A stretch of 64,000 nt of DNA from Liquidambar formosana. Its lineage: Eukaryota; Streptophyta; Magnoliopsida; Saxifragales; Altingiaceae. The stretch lies in contig CM077827.1 in the NCBI GenBank assembly GCA_039720395.1, positions 21,852,375 through 21,916,374 on the forward strand, in the 5' to 3' direction. Under the pieces are notes generated by a model. It worked only from the letters and a program-made list of their open reading frames with translations, had not been told where the DNA came from and searched no databases. Shown here one piece after another: positions 21,304 through 33,140 of this stretch (positions within the stretch are counted from its first letter, which is position 1; the number at the start of each line of letters is the position of its first letter). Made by a program: the position numbers and the translations under genes.

Positions 21304-23846
21304 AAGGGTATAAACATGTTATAATGAATTAGTAATTTTTTTGAAAAAAAAAAAGTTACAAATGAAAAGATAGAACGCACGTGTTTTGACTCTAGTATAT
21401 ACATTTTAAGTAACCAATGCGTACATGTTTCAAGTTCATTGCGTACATATTATATCCTTGTTTAGTACACTTAGGGTCAGGACCACGTTTGGGATTTTTT
21501 TACACATTTTAGGGTACTAAAATGATCTTTAGGACAGTAAAATTTATTTGAAAGAATAATAAACAATGTTACAATGTGTTAAGGGTATAAACATGTTTAA
21601 ATGAATTAATAATGTATTTGAAAAAAAAAATTACAAATGAAAAGATAGAACGCATGTATTTTGACTTTAGATTGTACATTTTAAGTAACCAATGCGTACA
21701 TGTTTCAAGTTCATTGCGTATATATTCTATCCTCGTTTTGTACACTTGGGGTCGAGACCACATTTGGGATTTTTTACACATTTTAGGGTACTTAAATGAT
21801 TTTTGGGATGGTAAATTTTATTTAAAAGAATCATAAACAATCTTACGATGTGTTAAAGGTATAAGCATGCTATAAGGAATTAGTAACTTATTTGAAAAAA
21901 AAAAAATTACAAATGAAAAGATAGAAAGCATGTGTTTTGACTTCAATGCGTACATTTTAAATAACTAATGTGTACATGTTTCAAGTTTATTACGTACATA
22001 TTATATCCTCGTTTAGTACAATTGGGGTCGGGACCACGTTTGGGATTTTTTTACACATTTTAGGGTATTGAAATGATATTTGGGGTAGTAAAATTTATTT
22101 AAAAGAATCATAAATAATTTTACAATGTGTTAAGGGTATAAACATGTTATAATGAATTAGTAACTTTTTTGAAAAAAAAAAAAATTACAAATGAAAAGAT
22201 AGAACGCATGTGTTTTGACTTCAGTGTGTATATTTTAAGTAACTAATGCGTACATGTTTTAAGTCCATTGCGTACATATAATATCCTTGTTTAGTACACT
22301 TAGGGTCGGGACCACGTTTAGGATTTTTTTACACATTTTAGGGTACTGAAATGATTTTTTGAGTAGTAAAATTTATTTGAAAGAATCATAAACAATTTTA
22401 CGATGTGTTAAGGGTATAAGCATGTTATAATGAATTAGTAACTTATTTGAAAAAAAAAAATTACAAGTGAAAAGATAGAACGCATGTATTTTGACTTCAG
22501 TGTGTACATTTTAAGTAACCAATGCATACACGTTTCAAGTTCATTGCGTACATATTATATCCTCGTTTAGTACACTTGAGGTTAGGACCACGTTTGGGAT
22601 TTTTTTACACATTTTTGGGTACTGAAATGATCTTTGGGGTAGTAAAATTTATTTGAAAGAATAATAAACAATTTTACGATATGTTAAGGGTATAAACATG
22701 TTACAATGAATTAGTGACTTATTTGGGAAAAAAAAAAAAGAATATACAAATGAAAAGATAGAACAAGTGTTTTGACTTTAGAACGTACATTTTAAGTAAC
22801 TAATGCGTACATGTTTCAAGTTCATTGCGTATATATTATATCCTCGTTTAGTACACTTGAGGTCGGGATCACGTTTAGGATTGTTTACACATTTTAGGAT
22901 ACGGAAATGATTTTTGGGGTAATAAAATTTATTTGAAAAAATAATAAACAATGTTACAATGTGTTAAGGGTATAAGCATGTTATAATGAATTCGTAATTT
23001 ATTTGAAAAAAAAAATTACAAATGAAAAGATAGAACACATGTGTTTTGACTTCAGTGCGTACATTTTAAGTAACCAATGCGTACATGTTTTAAGTTTATT
23101 GCATACATATTATATCCTCGTTTAGTACACTTGAGGTCGGGACTACGTTTAGAGCTTTTTTACACATTTTAGGATACTGAAATGATTTTTGGGGTAGTAA
23201 AATTTATTTAAAAGAATAATAAACAATTGTACGATGCGTAAGGGTATAAATATGTTATAATGAATTAGTAACTTATTTGGGAAAAAAAAAAGAATATACA
23301 AATGAAAAGATAGAACAAGTGTTTTGACTTTAAAGCGTACATTTTAAGTAACCAATGAGTATATGTTTCAAGTCCATTGCGTAAATATTATATCCTCGTT
23401 TACTATACTTGGGGTCGAGACTACGTTTGGGATTTCTTACACATTTTAGGGTATTGAAATGATATTTGGGGTAGTAAAATTTATTTGAAAGAATAATAAA
23501 CAATTTTACGATGCGTTAAGGGTATAAGCATGTTATAATGAATTAGTAACTTATTTGAGAAAAAAAAAAAAAAGGAATATACAAATGAAAAGATAGAACA
23601 AGTGTTTTGACTTAGAGCGTACATTTTAAGTAACCAATGAGTACATGTTTCAAGTCCATTGCGTCTATATTATATCCTCGTTTACTACACTTGGGGTCGG
23701 GACTACGTTTGGAATTTTTTACATATTTTAGGGTATTGAAATGAACTTTGGGGTAATAAAATTTATTTGAAAGAATAATAAACAATGTTACGATGTGTTA
23801 AGGGTAGAAGCATGTTATAATGAATTAATAATTTATTTGGAAAAAA
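21304..23846 (+). repeat. AT-rich satellite, ~278-bp units, forward block
   Basis: Nine or so head-to-tail units. The landmark GGTATAARCATG occurs at 21307, 21594, 21858, 22135, 22413, 22689, 22969, 23243, 23521 and 23803, spacing 264-287 bp. Each unit has an A-run after TTATTTG, a GATAGAAC block, two GCGTACAT-type motifs and a TTTAGTACACTTGGGGTCGG block. No coding capacity. Confidence 0.92.
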
Positions 23847-25752
23847 TGTGTAAAAAAAGAACTTAAAATATGTACGGAATGAACTTGAAACATGTACGCA
23901 TTAGTTACTTAAAATGTACGCACTGCAATCAAAACACATACGTTCTATCTTTTCATTTGTAATTTTTTTTTTCTAAATGAATTACTAATTCATTATAACA
24001 TGCTTATACCCTTAACACATCATAATATTGTTTATTATTCTTTCAAATAAATTTTACTACCCCAAAGATCATTTCAGTACCCTAAAATGTGTAAAAAATC
24101 CCAAACGTAGGTCCTGACTCTAAGTGTACTGAACGAGAATATAATATGTATGCAATGATCTCGAAACATGTATGCATTGGTTACTTAAAATGTACGCACT
24201 GAAGTCAAAACACATGTATTCTATCTTTTCATTTGTAATTTTTTTTTTTCAAATAAATTACTAATTTATTATAACATGTTTATACCCTTAACACATCGTA
24301 ACATTATTTATTATTCTTTCAAATAAATTTTACTACCCCCAAAGATCATTTCAGTATCTTAAAATGTGTAAAAAATTCCAAATATGGTCCCGAACCCAAG
24401 TGTACTAAACGAAGATATAATATGTACGCAATGAATTTGAAACATGTACGCATTGGTTACTTCAAATGTACATACTAAAGTCAAAAAACTTATTCTATCT
24501 TTTCATTTGTATATTCTTTTTTTTTTTTTTTCCAAATAAGTTATTAATTCATTATAACATGCTTATACCCTTAACACATTGTAAAATTATTTATTATTCT
24601 TTCAAATAAATTTTACTACCCCAAAGATCATTTCAGGTACCCTAAAATGTATAAAAATACCCTAAACATGGCCCCTTCACCAAGTGTATTAAACGAGGAT
24701 ATAATATGTACGCAATGAACTTGAAACATGTACGCATTGGTTACTTAAAATGTACGCACTGAAGTCAAAACACATGCATTCTATCTTTTCATTTGTAATT
24801 TTTTTTTTTCAAATAAATTACTAGTTCATTATAACATGTTTATACTCTTAACACATCGTAACATTGTTTATTATTCTTTCAAATAAATTTTACTACCCTA
24901 AAGATCATTTCAGTATCCTAAAATGTGTAAAAAATTCCAAATGTGGTCCTGACCCCAAGTGTACTAAACGAGGATATAATATGTATACAATGAACTTGAA
25001 ACATGTACACATTGGTTACTTAAAATGTACGTACTAAAGTCAAAAAACTTATTCTATCTTTTCATTTGTATATTCTTTTTTTTTTTTTCCAAATAAGTTA
25101 TTAATTCATTATAACATGCTTATACCCTTAACACATCGTAAAATTATTTATTATTCTTTCAAATAAATTTTACTACCTCAAAGATCATTTCAGTACCCTA
25201 AAATGTGTAAAAAAACCCTAAACATGGCCCCTTCCCCAAGTGTATTAAACGAGGATATAATATGTATGCAATGAACTTGAAACATGTACGCATTGGTTAC
25301 ATAAAATCTACACACTGAAGTCAAAACACATGCGTTCTATCTTTTTATTTGTAATTTTTTAAAAAATAAATTACTAATTCATTATAACATGCTTATACCC
25401 TTAACACATCGTAATATTGTTTATTATCCTTTCAAATAAATTTTACTATCCTAAAGATCATTTCAGTACCCTAAAATCTGTAAAAAATCCCAAACGTAGG
25501 TCCTGACTCTAAGTGTTCTAAACAAGGATATAATATGTACACAATGAGCTTGAAATATGTACGTATTTGTTACTTAAAATGTACACACTAAAGTCAAAAC
25601 ACATGCATTCTATCTTTTCATTTGTAAATTTTTTTTTCAAATAAATTACTAATTTATTATAACATGTTTATACCCTTAATATATCGTAAAATTATATATT
25701 ATTTTTTCAAATAAATTTTACTACCCCAAAGATCATTTCAATACTCTAAAAT
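23847..25752 (-). repeat. Same satellite, inverted block
   Basis: The same ~278-bp unit in reverse complement. The landmark TATACCCTTAAC occurs at about 24005, 24281, 24564, 24841, 25121, 25394 and 25669, spacing 273-283 bp. The block ends raggedly at about 25750, inside a unit. Confidence 0.92.
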
Positions 25753-27447
25753 TGTAGTTAGTGATTGTTGACTATTCTTGCATGGGTTCAGGATTTACCC
25801 ATAAGGGGTTTCTCATATCAATATATATATATATATGTTGATAGCCCCATGTAGAAGACTCAAAGTGTTAAAAAAAAAAAGAAAAAGAAGAATCAGCATG
25901 GGTGGATGATATTGGACTCATTGCACTGGGAAAATCCAACAATATAATTAAGGTATTTTAAATTACATTTATAAAATAACACTATATTGAGTGTAAAGAA
26001 GTTATATTTCCTATCTCAATCGCGAGCAATACCAACCCAAATCCACGTGATAGATACTGACAATGCGAATGCAGCGTTAATACTCCCTACGGTCCTCCTG
26101 AGAACTAATAAAATTTGATAATTATGCATACGTAATATTTAGGTAAATTTCAAAATAAATATAACGTACTAAAAAATTACTATTGGCCTTCTGACAGTGA
26201 ACTATGGTCCCAAAATGATCAAAATAATTTTTAAAACACTCTTTATAATTTTTGAGAATTTTTCATAATTTTCGAAAATTTTTGGAATTTTCTAGTATTT
26301 TCTGGAATTTTTAACAAATATTAAATTGGACAAAAAGTCAAACTTAGTCAAAATGGTCAACCAAGGATCCCACATGGTAGGGCCCACCAAGACGAGTCTA
26401 ACGGTCAAATTTGGGGTTCATATGATTACCGTATGGCTTTTAAATGTATGAGAACATGGTAAGGTATACGGATGCACCCACACAGAATCATAGTCCTATG
26501 GCTCATCTTCAACCTCCCGCGGGTTGCATTGTGTAACCCGGTTACACTGTGTGTTCAACGGGCCAACTTCGACGATTAATATCTCCCTCGTTTCTTAACC
26601 GTTTTCAATCATTCAAGTGTCGAATCAAAGCTCACACGGAGTACTACGTGCATATATAAATTGTTGATTCAAAATCCTATAAAATCATATTTGTTTTTAA
26701 GCCTAAAGTTTTGGGTTTTCATGATCCAAAATTCTGAAATTTCTAAAACTTCAACCTACGGTCATTTTCTCTTAAATTTGACACTACCATGGTGTTCCTT
26801 GGCCCCAAAAACATAAGATAGAGTCATCCTTTCCAAAAATAATTAAAGAAAATAAAATTGCATATTCATATGTAAATATACAGTACGTGACATATATATA
26901 TATATATATATAAAATTCAGGTCATCACATTCTTTGCCGCTGTTTCTTACCGCCGGCGAGGGAGGAGGCTATCGTTTGGATGTATGAGGGAGGTCGCCGT
27001 GAGATGTTGGTCCGTTAAGTTTCCTTGAGCGGGAGCTTAAAGGGAAGAGAAAAGGAGAGAGAGAGAAAGAGAGGGGCTGTGCATATGAAGACTGACAGAG
27101 ATGAGGGAGAGAGAGAGAGAGGCAGATTGGACGGGTGCTGAGGGGGGATGAAGAGAGAGATTGGACGGGTGCTGTGAAGGGATGAGAGAGAGAGCAAGAG
27201 GCAGAAGGGCAGAATCGGGAAGTAAAAACTAACCACACACCCACCTCTAGTTAACCCATCCTAAATGGTCATTACAAATTTTACAATTCTAAGCCAATCC
27301 TTCGGGGGCAATACCATGAAATGATGAACCTAATCGGTAATTCCCCCACTTTTTAAGTTGCTTTTTTTTCCTACTTTACTCAGAAGCATATTGTGATGAC
27401 AAGAAGGATTTCTTTTTTAATAAAAACTTTATTTTATCCTCGACTAC
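25753..27447. other. Unassigned AT-rich intergenic DNA
   Basis: No gene or recognisable element. It holds (AT)n tracts at 25820-25837 and 26891-26913 and a GA-rich stretch at about 27040-27200. The GA-rich stretch makes spurious low-complexity open frames on the opposite strand. Confidence 0.5.
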
Positions 27448-27456
27448 TGCCTCTTG

Positions 27457-29007
27457 GCGTTCGGATTCAGGACTGAGGTTGTGTTATCTCGGCACTGTGC
27501 CAAGGTGCATCAGATCCTGCCACGTTAAAGAGTTGCTGATCCAACGGTAGAAGTGACTCCACTTGATGTTAGGTTGTGCGTTTGACTCCCAAAGGCAACA
27601 TTAACAGCAGCAGCTCACCATTACCCTAAAAATGCTGCGTTTCCCTTTTGAAGCAAAACATCTCAACTTTAGCAGACAAGGAACGTGGGGTAGAAGCTCA
27701 TCGGCATCGGAAGGGATCGGTGGGTTCAAATCTGGTTCAAGAAATGTAGTTGTTGGCAATCGGTGGGGTTGAAGTTCATCCGCATCGGAGGGAAAACTTT
27801 GATCCGGCTCAAGAACCTTGGCTCGTCGACGATTGGTGGGTTGAAGCTTATCGACGTTGTAGGTGGGTTTAGATCTGGTTCAAAAATTATGGGAAAAATC
27901 CTATCTCTTATCTCTCTTTTTTTTTTTTTGGTAGAGAGAACTTGGGTTTTGTAGCCACGAATCTTCTCTGGTGATTTTAACAGAGAGAACTTGGGTTTTT
28001 TTTTTTTTTTTTTTTTTTTTTGTAGAGGAAGGCCTGATTGTATTTTTCGACGATTGTGACGCTGGTAACCCCTTCTCTCCGACAAACCTTCTCTGGTCTT
28101 TTTCTCTGTTTTTTTTTTTTTTTTTTAAAATTTTTTTAAGATAGGCATGGCCATTGCTTCCATTGTCGCTGGCCATGGTTCTCCTTTCTTTCTTTTTTTT
28201 GGTTTTCTTGCTCAATAGGTACAGTAGGTTTGGGAAAAAATGTTTAATTTTTTTTGGTTTTGTTCTTCTACAGGTGAAGAAAATAGGGAAAAAAAATAGC
28301 ACAAATCGAGCAGATTTGGAAAAAAAATAGGACGTCGATGGTCTCTGCCACTAGGTGGACGTCAGTGAACAAAAATCATCGGGGTTTCTCTCCCATTTTC
28401 TTCTTTGCCTTTTTTTTTTTTTTTGAATTTTCATGTGAAATATTTTGGGAAATTAGTCCCTATTAAATTTCTCTTTCCTTCTTCCCTTTCTTCTTCTTTT
28501 TTTTTTTTTTTTGGTTTTCTTTTCTATATCGCCATAGCTATGGCAGCGACTGCCATGGTCATGAGTTCTCTTGTTCCTTTTTTCTTTTTCTCTTTGTGGT
28601 TTTTATTTATTTTTAGTACTTCCATTGCCACATAAATAAACAAGCCTCCACCACGAATCCTTCCTAATCAAACCAACCATGGCTTCTCTTTCTTTCTCCA
28701 AAACTCACCCCTTTTTTTTACATATCTCGTGGTGATGGGTGGATGGGTTTCTGTGGTTGGTTCCTTTTCCGATGGGGATTGAGAGAGATGGGGTTTTTAA
28801 GTTGGAGAATGAAATTGCAGATCGAGAGAGAATAGGAGTGAAAACGCCGTTAACGTTTCTTGCTGGGATGAAAACGACCCAGGATGTCACCGTTTTATTG
28901 AGCTAGTTCCTCTCGGCCGTCAGATCAACAACTCATCCACATGGCGGGATTTGATGCACCTTGGCATGGTGTCGAGAAAACACAACCTCAGTATTGAATC
29001 CGAACGC
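27457..29007. mobile_element. Non-autonomous Mutator-like element (MULE)
   Basis: 1551 bp with terminal inverted repeats of about 90 bp (27457-27548 and 28918-29007) starting GCGTTCGGATTCA. Perfect 9-bp target-site duplications TGCCTCTTG lie at 27448-27456 and 29008-29016. Long terminal repeats with 9-bp duplications are the hallmark of Mutator-like elements. The interior has no recognisable transposase. It contains two or three imperfect copies of a GGTGGGTTGAAG-type segment at 27690-27870 and several long T runs. Whether the interior was captured from a host gene is unknown. Confidence 0.88.
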
Positions 29008-29016
29008 TGCCTCTTG

Positions 29017-29044
29017 GTCTATATATTTATCAAATAGAGCCTTT

Positions 29045-29079
<35 letters not shown>

Positions 29080-29312
29080 GATGGTAATTTTGACATCACT
29101 TAAGGGGTGTTTGGAAAAACCTAAAAACCGGCCAGCCACATACGGTGGAGCTGGGTTTTTATCATCTATAGTTTTTTTTTAGTTTTTTAGTTTTTTTTTT
29201 AGGAAACTAGATAATATAAAAATAGATACTATAGAGTTTAATACAGCACGAGGTTATAGCACACCCCAACTGTCTGCCTCCAATTGAAGAGTAATCCAGT
29301 TAGGAGGACTTT
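29017..29312. other. Spacer with A-run
   Basis: No gene seen. Holds a run of about 30 A at 29047-29076 and T-rich tracts around 29170-29200. Confidence 0.5.
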
Positions 29313-30217
29313 CTAACACAGTACAACAAGATCCAAAATTTGTTGCCTTTCTATCCAGCATGTTCGCATACTGGTTCCTTCACGGAAAGTATGTTGGATT
29401 CGACACGCCTGAAATATGCTCATGAGCTTCCTGCAATTAGAGAGAATGGTACTCAAGTGGTGAGTCTCAAGGGTCTTGCTTCTAACTAACTCAATGGCAC
29501 TGCTAGTATCCATGTCCACACAAAGCTTGTTGATGTTGCACTTGAGAGCTAAGTCAAGCCCATCTCTAAGGGCCCAAATCTCTGCATCAATGCTGGATGT
29601 GATACCCAGCTTCCTCACAAAGCCCTTCACCCATCTTCCCAAATGGTCACGGATGAGCCATGGCCTTCCCAAGATAACCAATGGCAGAACTATCTGTGTT
29701 TAGCTTGTACATACCTCTCTCAAGAGGCTTCCATTTAACCATCACTTGTCTAGCTGTACTTTGGAGGAATATACTTATCAGATACATGATAAAATTCGGT
29801 GGCGTTAGTATCACCTTAGGCAATAACAAAGATTGCTCAAACACAAATTTGTTCCCAAGAGGAAAAATAATGTGTAGGGAAATGCCCCCTCCCTGGGAGT
29901 TGCTTTTAGATGTTAAGTGAAGGAGAAGCCATTCTTCAAAGGACAAAACTAGGTTGCAAAGGAAAAGTGGGGTCAAGCAGGAAACAGAACTCTTTAGCAT
30001 ATTCACAACCCCTAAAGAATGTGCTCCACTGTTTCAATCTCAGAAAAACAGATTGGGCAAATATCAGAGGGAATAATTTGCCGTCTATGGAGGATGGAGT
30101 TACAGGGGAGTTTGTTATGAAAACACAGCCACAGGAAGCGTCGAATACCAAGTTTCCGTAGTTTGGTAACAATATTTTGAAGACACTATAGCGCCAGTTT
30201 CTAAACCGAAACGACAT
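29313..30217 (-). pseudogene. LINE remnant: zinc-binding RT tail and RNase H
   Basis: Read leftward. 30217-29936 resembles the zinc-binding region after plant LINE reverse transcriptases (FITNSPVTPSSIDGKL, WSTFFRGCEYAKEF) with ligands lost. 29760-29313 matches the plant LINE-type RNase H domain: a degenerate first motif YKLNTDSSA (family NxDGS), then IDAEIWALRDGLDLAL and VDMDTSSAIELV. The parts lie in different frames, with stops between, so it is dead. Only the 3' end of the element is present, as expected of 5'-truncated LINE insertions. It sits about 330 bp upstream of the CCT7 start codon. Confidence 0.65.
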
Positions 30218-30492
30218 AAAAAGGAGGCGTTTTGCCTAATGCGTAAGAGCCCAAAAATCCTGGCCGGTCATTTCAATTTTTGTGACGTGTCATCATCCTA
30301 GCCTAGTTACCAGATGCGGGGTGATTTACCTGGTAATGGAGGGGGGGCAAATGAACCCGCCCACTCGACTGGACCCCAAATAGTAGAAGTATCCAGAGTA
30401 CTCTCTGAAACCCCACTTCGACAAAAAACCCTAGAACCCTGCAACTCTCAACGTCCCACACCGCCGGCATCCCCTCGCCGGAATCTGACTTC

Positions 30493-30527
<35 letters not shown>

Positions 30528-30543
30528 ATATCCTCACCCTGCA
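30218..30543 (+). promoter_or_regulatory. CCT7 promoter and 5' untranslated region
   Basis: Between the LINE remnant and the CCT7 start. It includes AGCCCA at about 30248 (complement TGGGCT, a site II/TCP-type motif), GACGTGTCATC at about 30281, AAACCCTAG at about 30427 (telo-box) and a (CT)n tract at 30495-30527. Telo-box with site II is a known arrangement in plant genes of the translation and growth programme. No clear TATA box was seen, and the exact transcription start is not visible. Confidence 0.5.
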
Positions 30544-33099
30544 ATGGCAGCTATGCTGGTAATATCTCTATCTACACATATGTGTATATATGTATGTATT
30601 GGTTAATGTTTGAGTAAAATGATGATGTACATTTTGTGAATGGATTTGCAACAGCAACCTCAGATCATACTGTTGAAGGAAGGGACGGACACATCGCAAG
30701 GGAAGGCACAACTGGTGAGCAACATAAATGCTTGCACGGTCGTGGCCGACGTGGTGCGTACCACGCTGGGGCCGAGGGGTATGGACAAGTTGATCCACGA
30801 CGACAAGGGCAACACCACCATATCTAACGACGGCGCCACCATTATGAAGCTTCTCGATATTGTTCACCCCGCCGCCAAGATCCTCGTCGACATCGCCAAG
30901 TCCCAAGACTCCGAGGTACCGCTATCACTATCACTGTCTTTTACTCTGGTGAAATTAAACCCTAATGCGGGAATGGGGGAAAAATTGGGGGAAATGTTAG
31001 GTTTTCGTTTGGAAATTATTACTGGAAGTTTTGAAAAATTTCATTTCTTTTCTAACATTTTTTCAGCCACCAAACAGGGCAGAACTCTAGTTTTTACTTG
31101 TCAGTAGAAGTGTTTGTGGCTATTGTTTTTCTAGTGTAGTATGAAGTGCTTATATGTGGCTGCTGAAATAATATGAAATGGATTGGATTCAGTCATTTAC
31201 GTTCTGTTTTGTTCCTGAGGAAACTGAGGAAAAGGAAAAGGGAAAGAAAAATGAGAATTTGAATGTTGTTGTTTTTTGGGTATTTAATGTTAAAAAATGA
31301 CAAATTTACCCGAACTTACACCAGATAGCTGCCAACGGGCCTTGGGTCTAGTGGCATTCTCTTCCCATAAGGGTGGAAGGTTTCAGGGGGTCGTGGGTTC
31401 GACTCCCTTTGGGTGGGCGTCTCTTATATGGGGGAAAAAAAACACTAGATAGTTGTATAAGGTCTAGTTCAATTGAGAGTTTTGTTTTCTCGGGTACCAA
31501 AATAATGAAAAGTTTGAAATTCAGAATTTTGATTTCTCTACTACATTGTCTTCACTATGAAATGGAGCATTGAGCTCAGTCCATTGCTTTGTATATATTT
31601 TAAAAGTCTGGCTAATTTGAGGGGCATTTTAGATAATGGAGTATGTGAGCTCAAAGAAAATATGAATCATATGTTATATATATACATGTAAGTGCAAGTA
31701 TTCTGGGGAGCCTTTTTATGATGGGTTCAATTTAGAGATATATTCAGGCATTTGGAACCCATAAAATTAGGTTGGCCTCAGGTGGCTTTTACTTCTCTGG
31801 GGCAGAATATTTGCTTCCATGTGACCTAAAACTCTGTTTTGGAGCACCTTATAGTTTTTCTTTTCCTTGTTCTTTATTTTTTTTCTTTTGTTAATAAAGT
31901 ATTCATAAAGATTGATGGTTGGTTTGTTTGCTTATGGGGACGATCTTTGTTGTTTTCTTATGGGCCTAACTCAACTCATCAAAGCATTAATACCAATTAC
32001 TTGGTTTTGGCAATCTGTAATCTTTCATGTTTGTTTACGAGCAGTCATGGATTATTTATGCTTCTGCATGGCTTTATGAAAATCTTTGCTTACCCAATTT
32101 TTAATATTTGGTCATTGTTCTGGTTTGGTGCAGGTTGGTGATGGAACCACTACAGTAGTTCTGCTTGCTGGGGAGTTTTTGAAGGAGGCAAAGCCTTTTA
32201 TTGAGGATGGGGTCCACCCTCAAAATTTGATACGGAGTTATCGGACTGCAAGCCATTTGGTATGTATTTTGGAGATTCTTTTTATTTTTTATTTTTTATT
32301 TTTCTTCTCTCTTTATGATTTGGATGTCAAACCCTTTGTTTTCCCCCTTATTACAATTGATGTAATAGGCAATCAAGAAAATCAAAGAACTAGCCGTTAG
32401 TATTGAGGGGAAAAGTATGGAAGAAAAGAAGAGTTTATTAGCTAAATGTGCTGCTACGACCCTCTCATCAAAGCTTATTGGTGGGGAGAAGGAGTTCTTT
32501 GCATCTATGGTTGTGGATTCTGTCATTGCAATTGGGAGTGAAGATAGATTAAATATGATTGGAATAAAGAAGGTACATCTCTTTTGGATAGTTACTTTCA
32601 CTTATTTATATTTTTTTTTTTCTTGTTAAATAGTTTATGTAATTTTTAAGAACATATCTCTCCCCAGTGGTACTTAGATATTAAAAAAATGTTATTGATG
32701 CTGGTGCTATCACCTTGCTATTATGTATTTATTTGTAATGTTATATCAGATTGGCTTTTACTTTCCTCTTTCTAGTTCACTCTCTATTCGGTGCCGCTTT
32801 GAAACTTAGTTATATGTATGTGCGTCTATATATATATATATATGTATATATTTATTTATTTATTTACATGTTACATGTGCTGGTTAACTCATTCAATGCA
32901 TCATTCAAAGTTAACTATGCATTACTAAGAATCTAATTGGGATGTGAACTTGTCCCGAAAAAAAATGTTTACTTGATTTTTTCTCTTTTAATAAATTAGA
33001 AAAGAGTTCGTCTATGGTGAGGGCAGCTTCATCCCTCGTATGAGATCCATTTTTTTCGCTATTTTGGGCATGAAATTTAAGACATGCGCCACATCATTA

Positions 33100-33140
<41 letters not shown>

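Noticed and set aside
26969..27244. Open frames of 73-91 residues rich in Ser, Leu and Pro on the minus strand
   Set aside because: Produced by a GA/CT-rich tract; no domain and no conserved pattern.
31343..31406. A and B boxes suggesting a tRNA gene
   Set aside because: No cloverleaf or acceptor stem; the A-rich tail and target duplications show a SINE.
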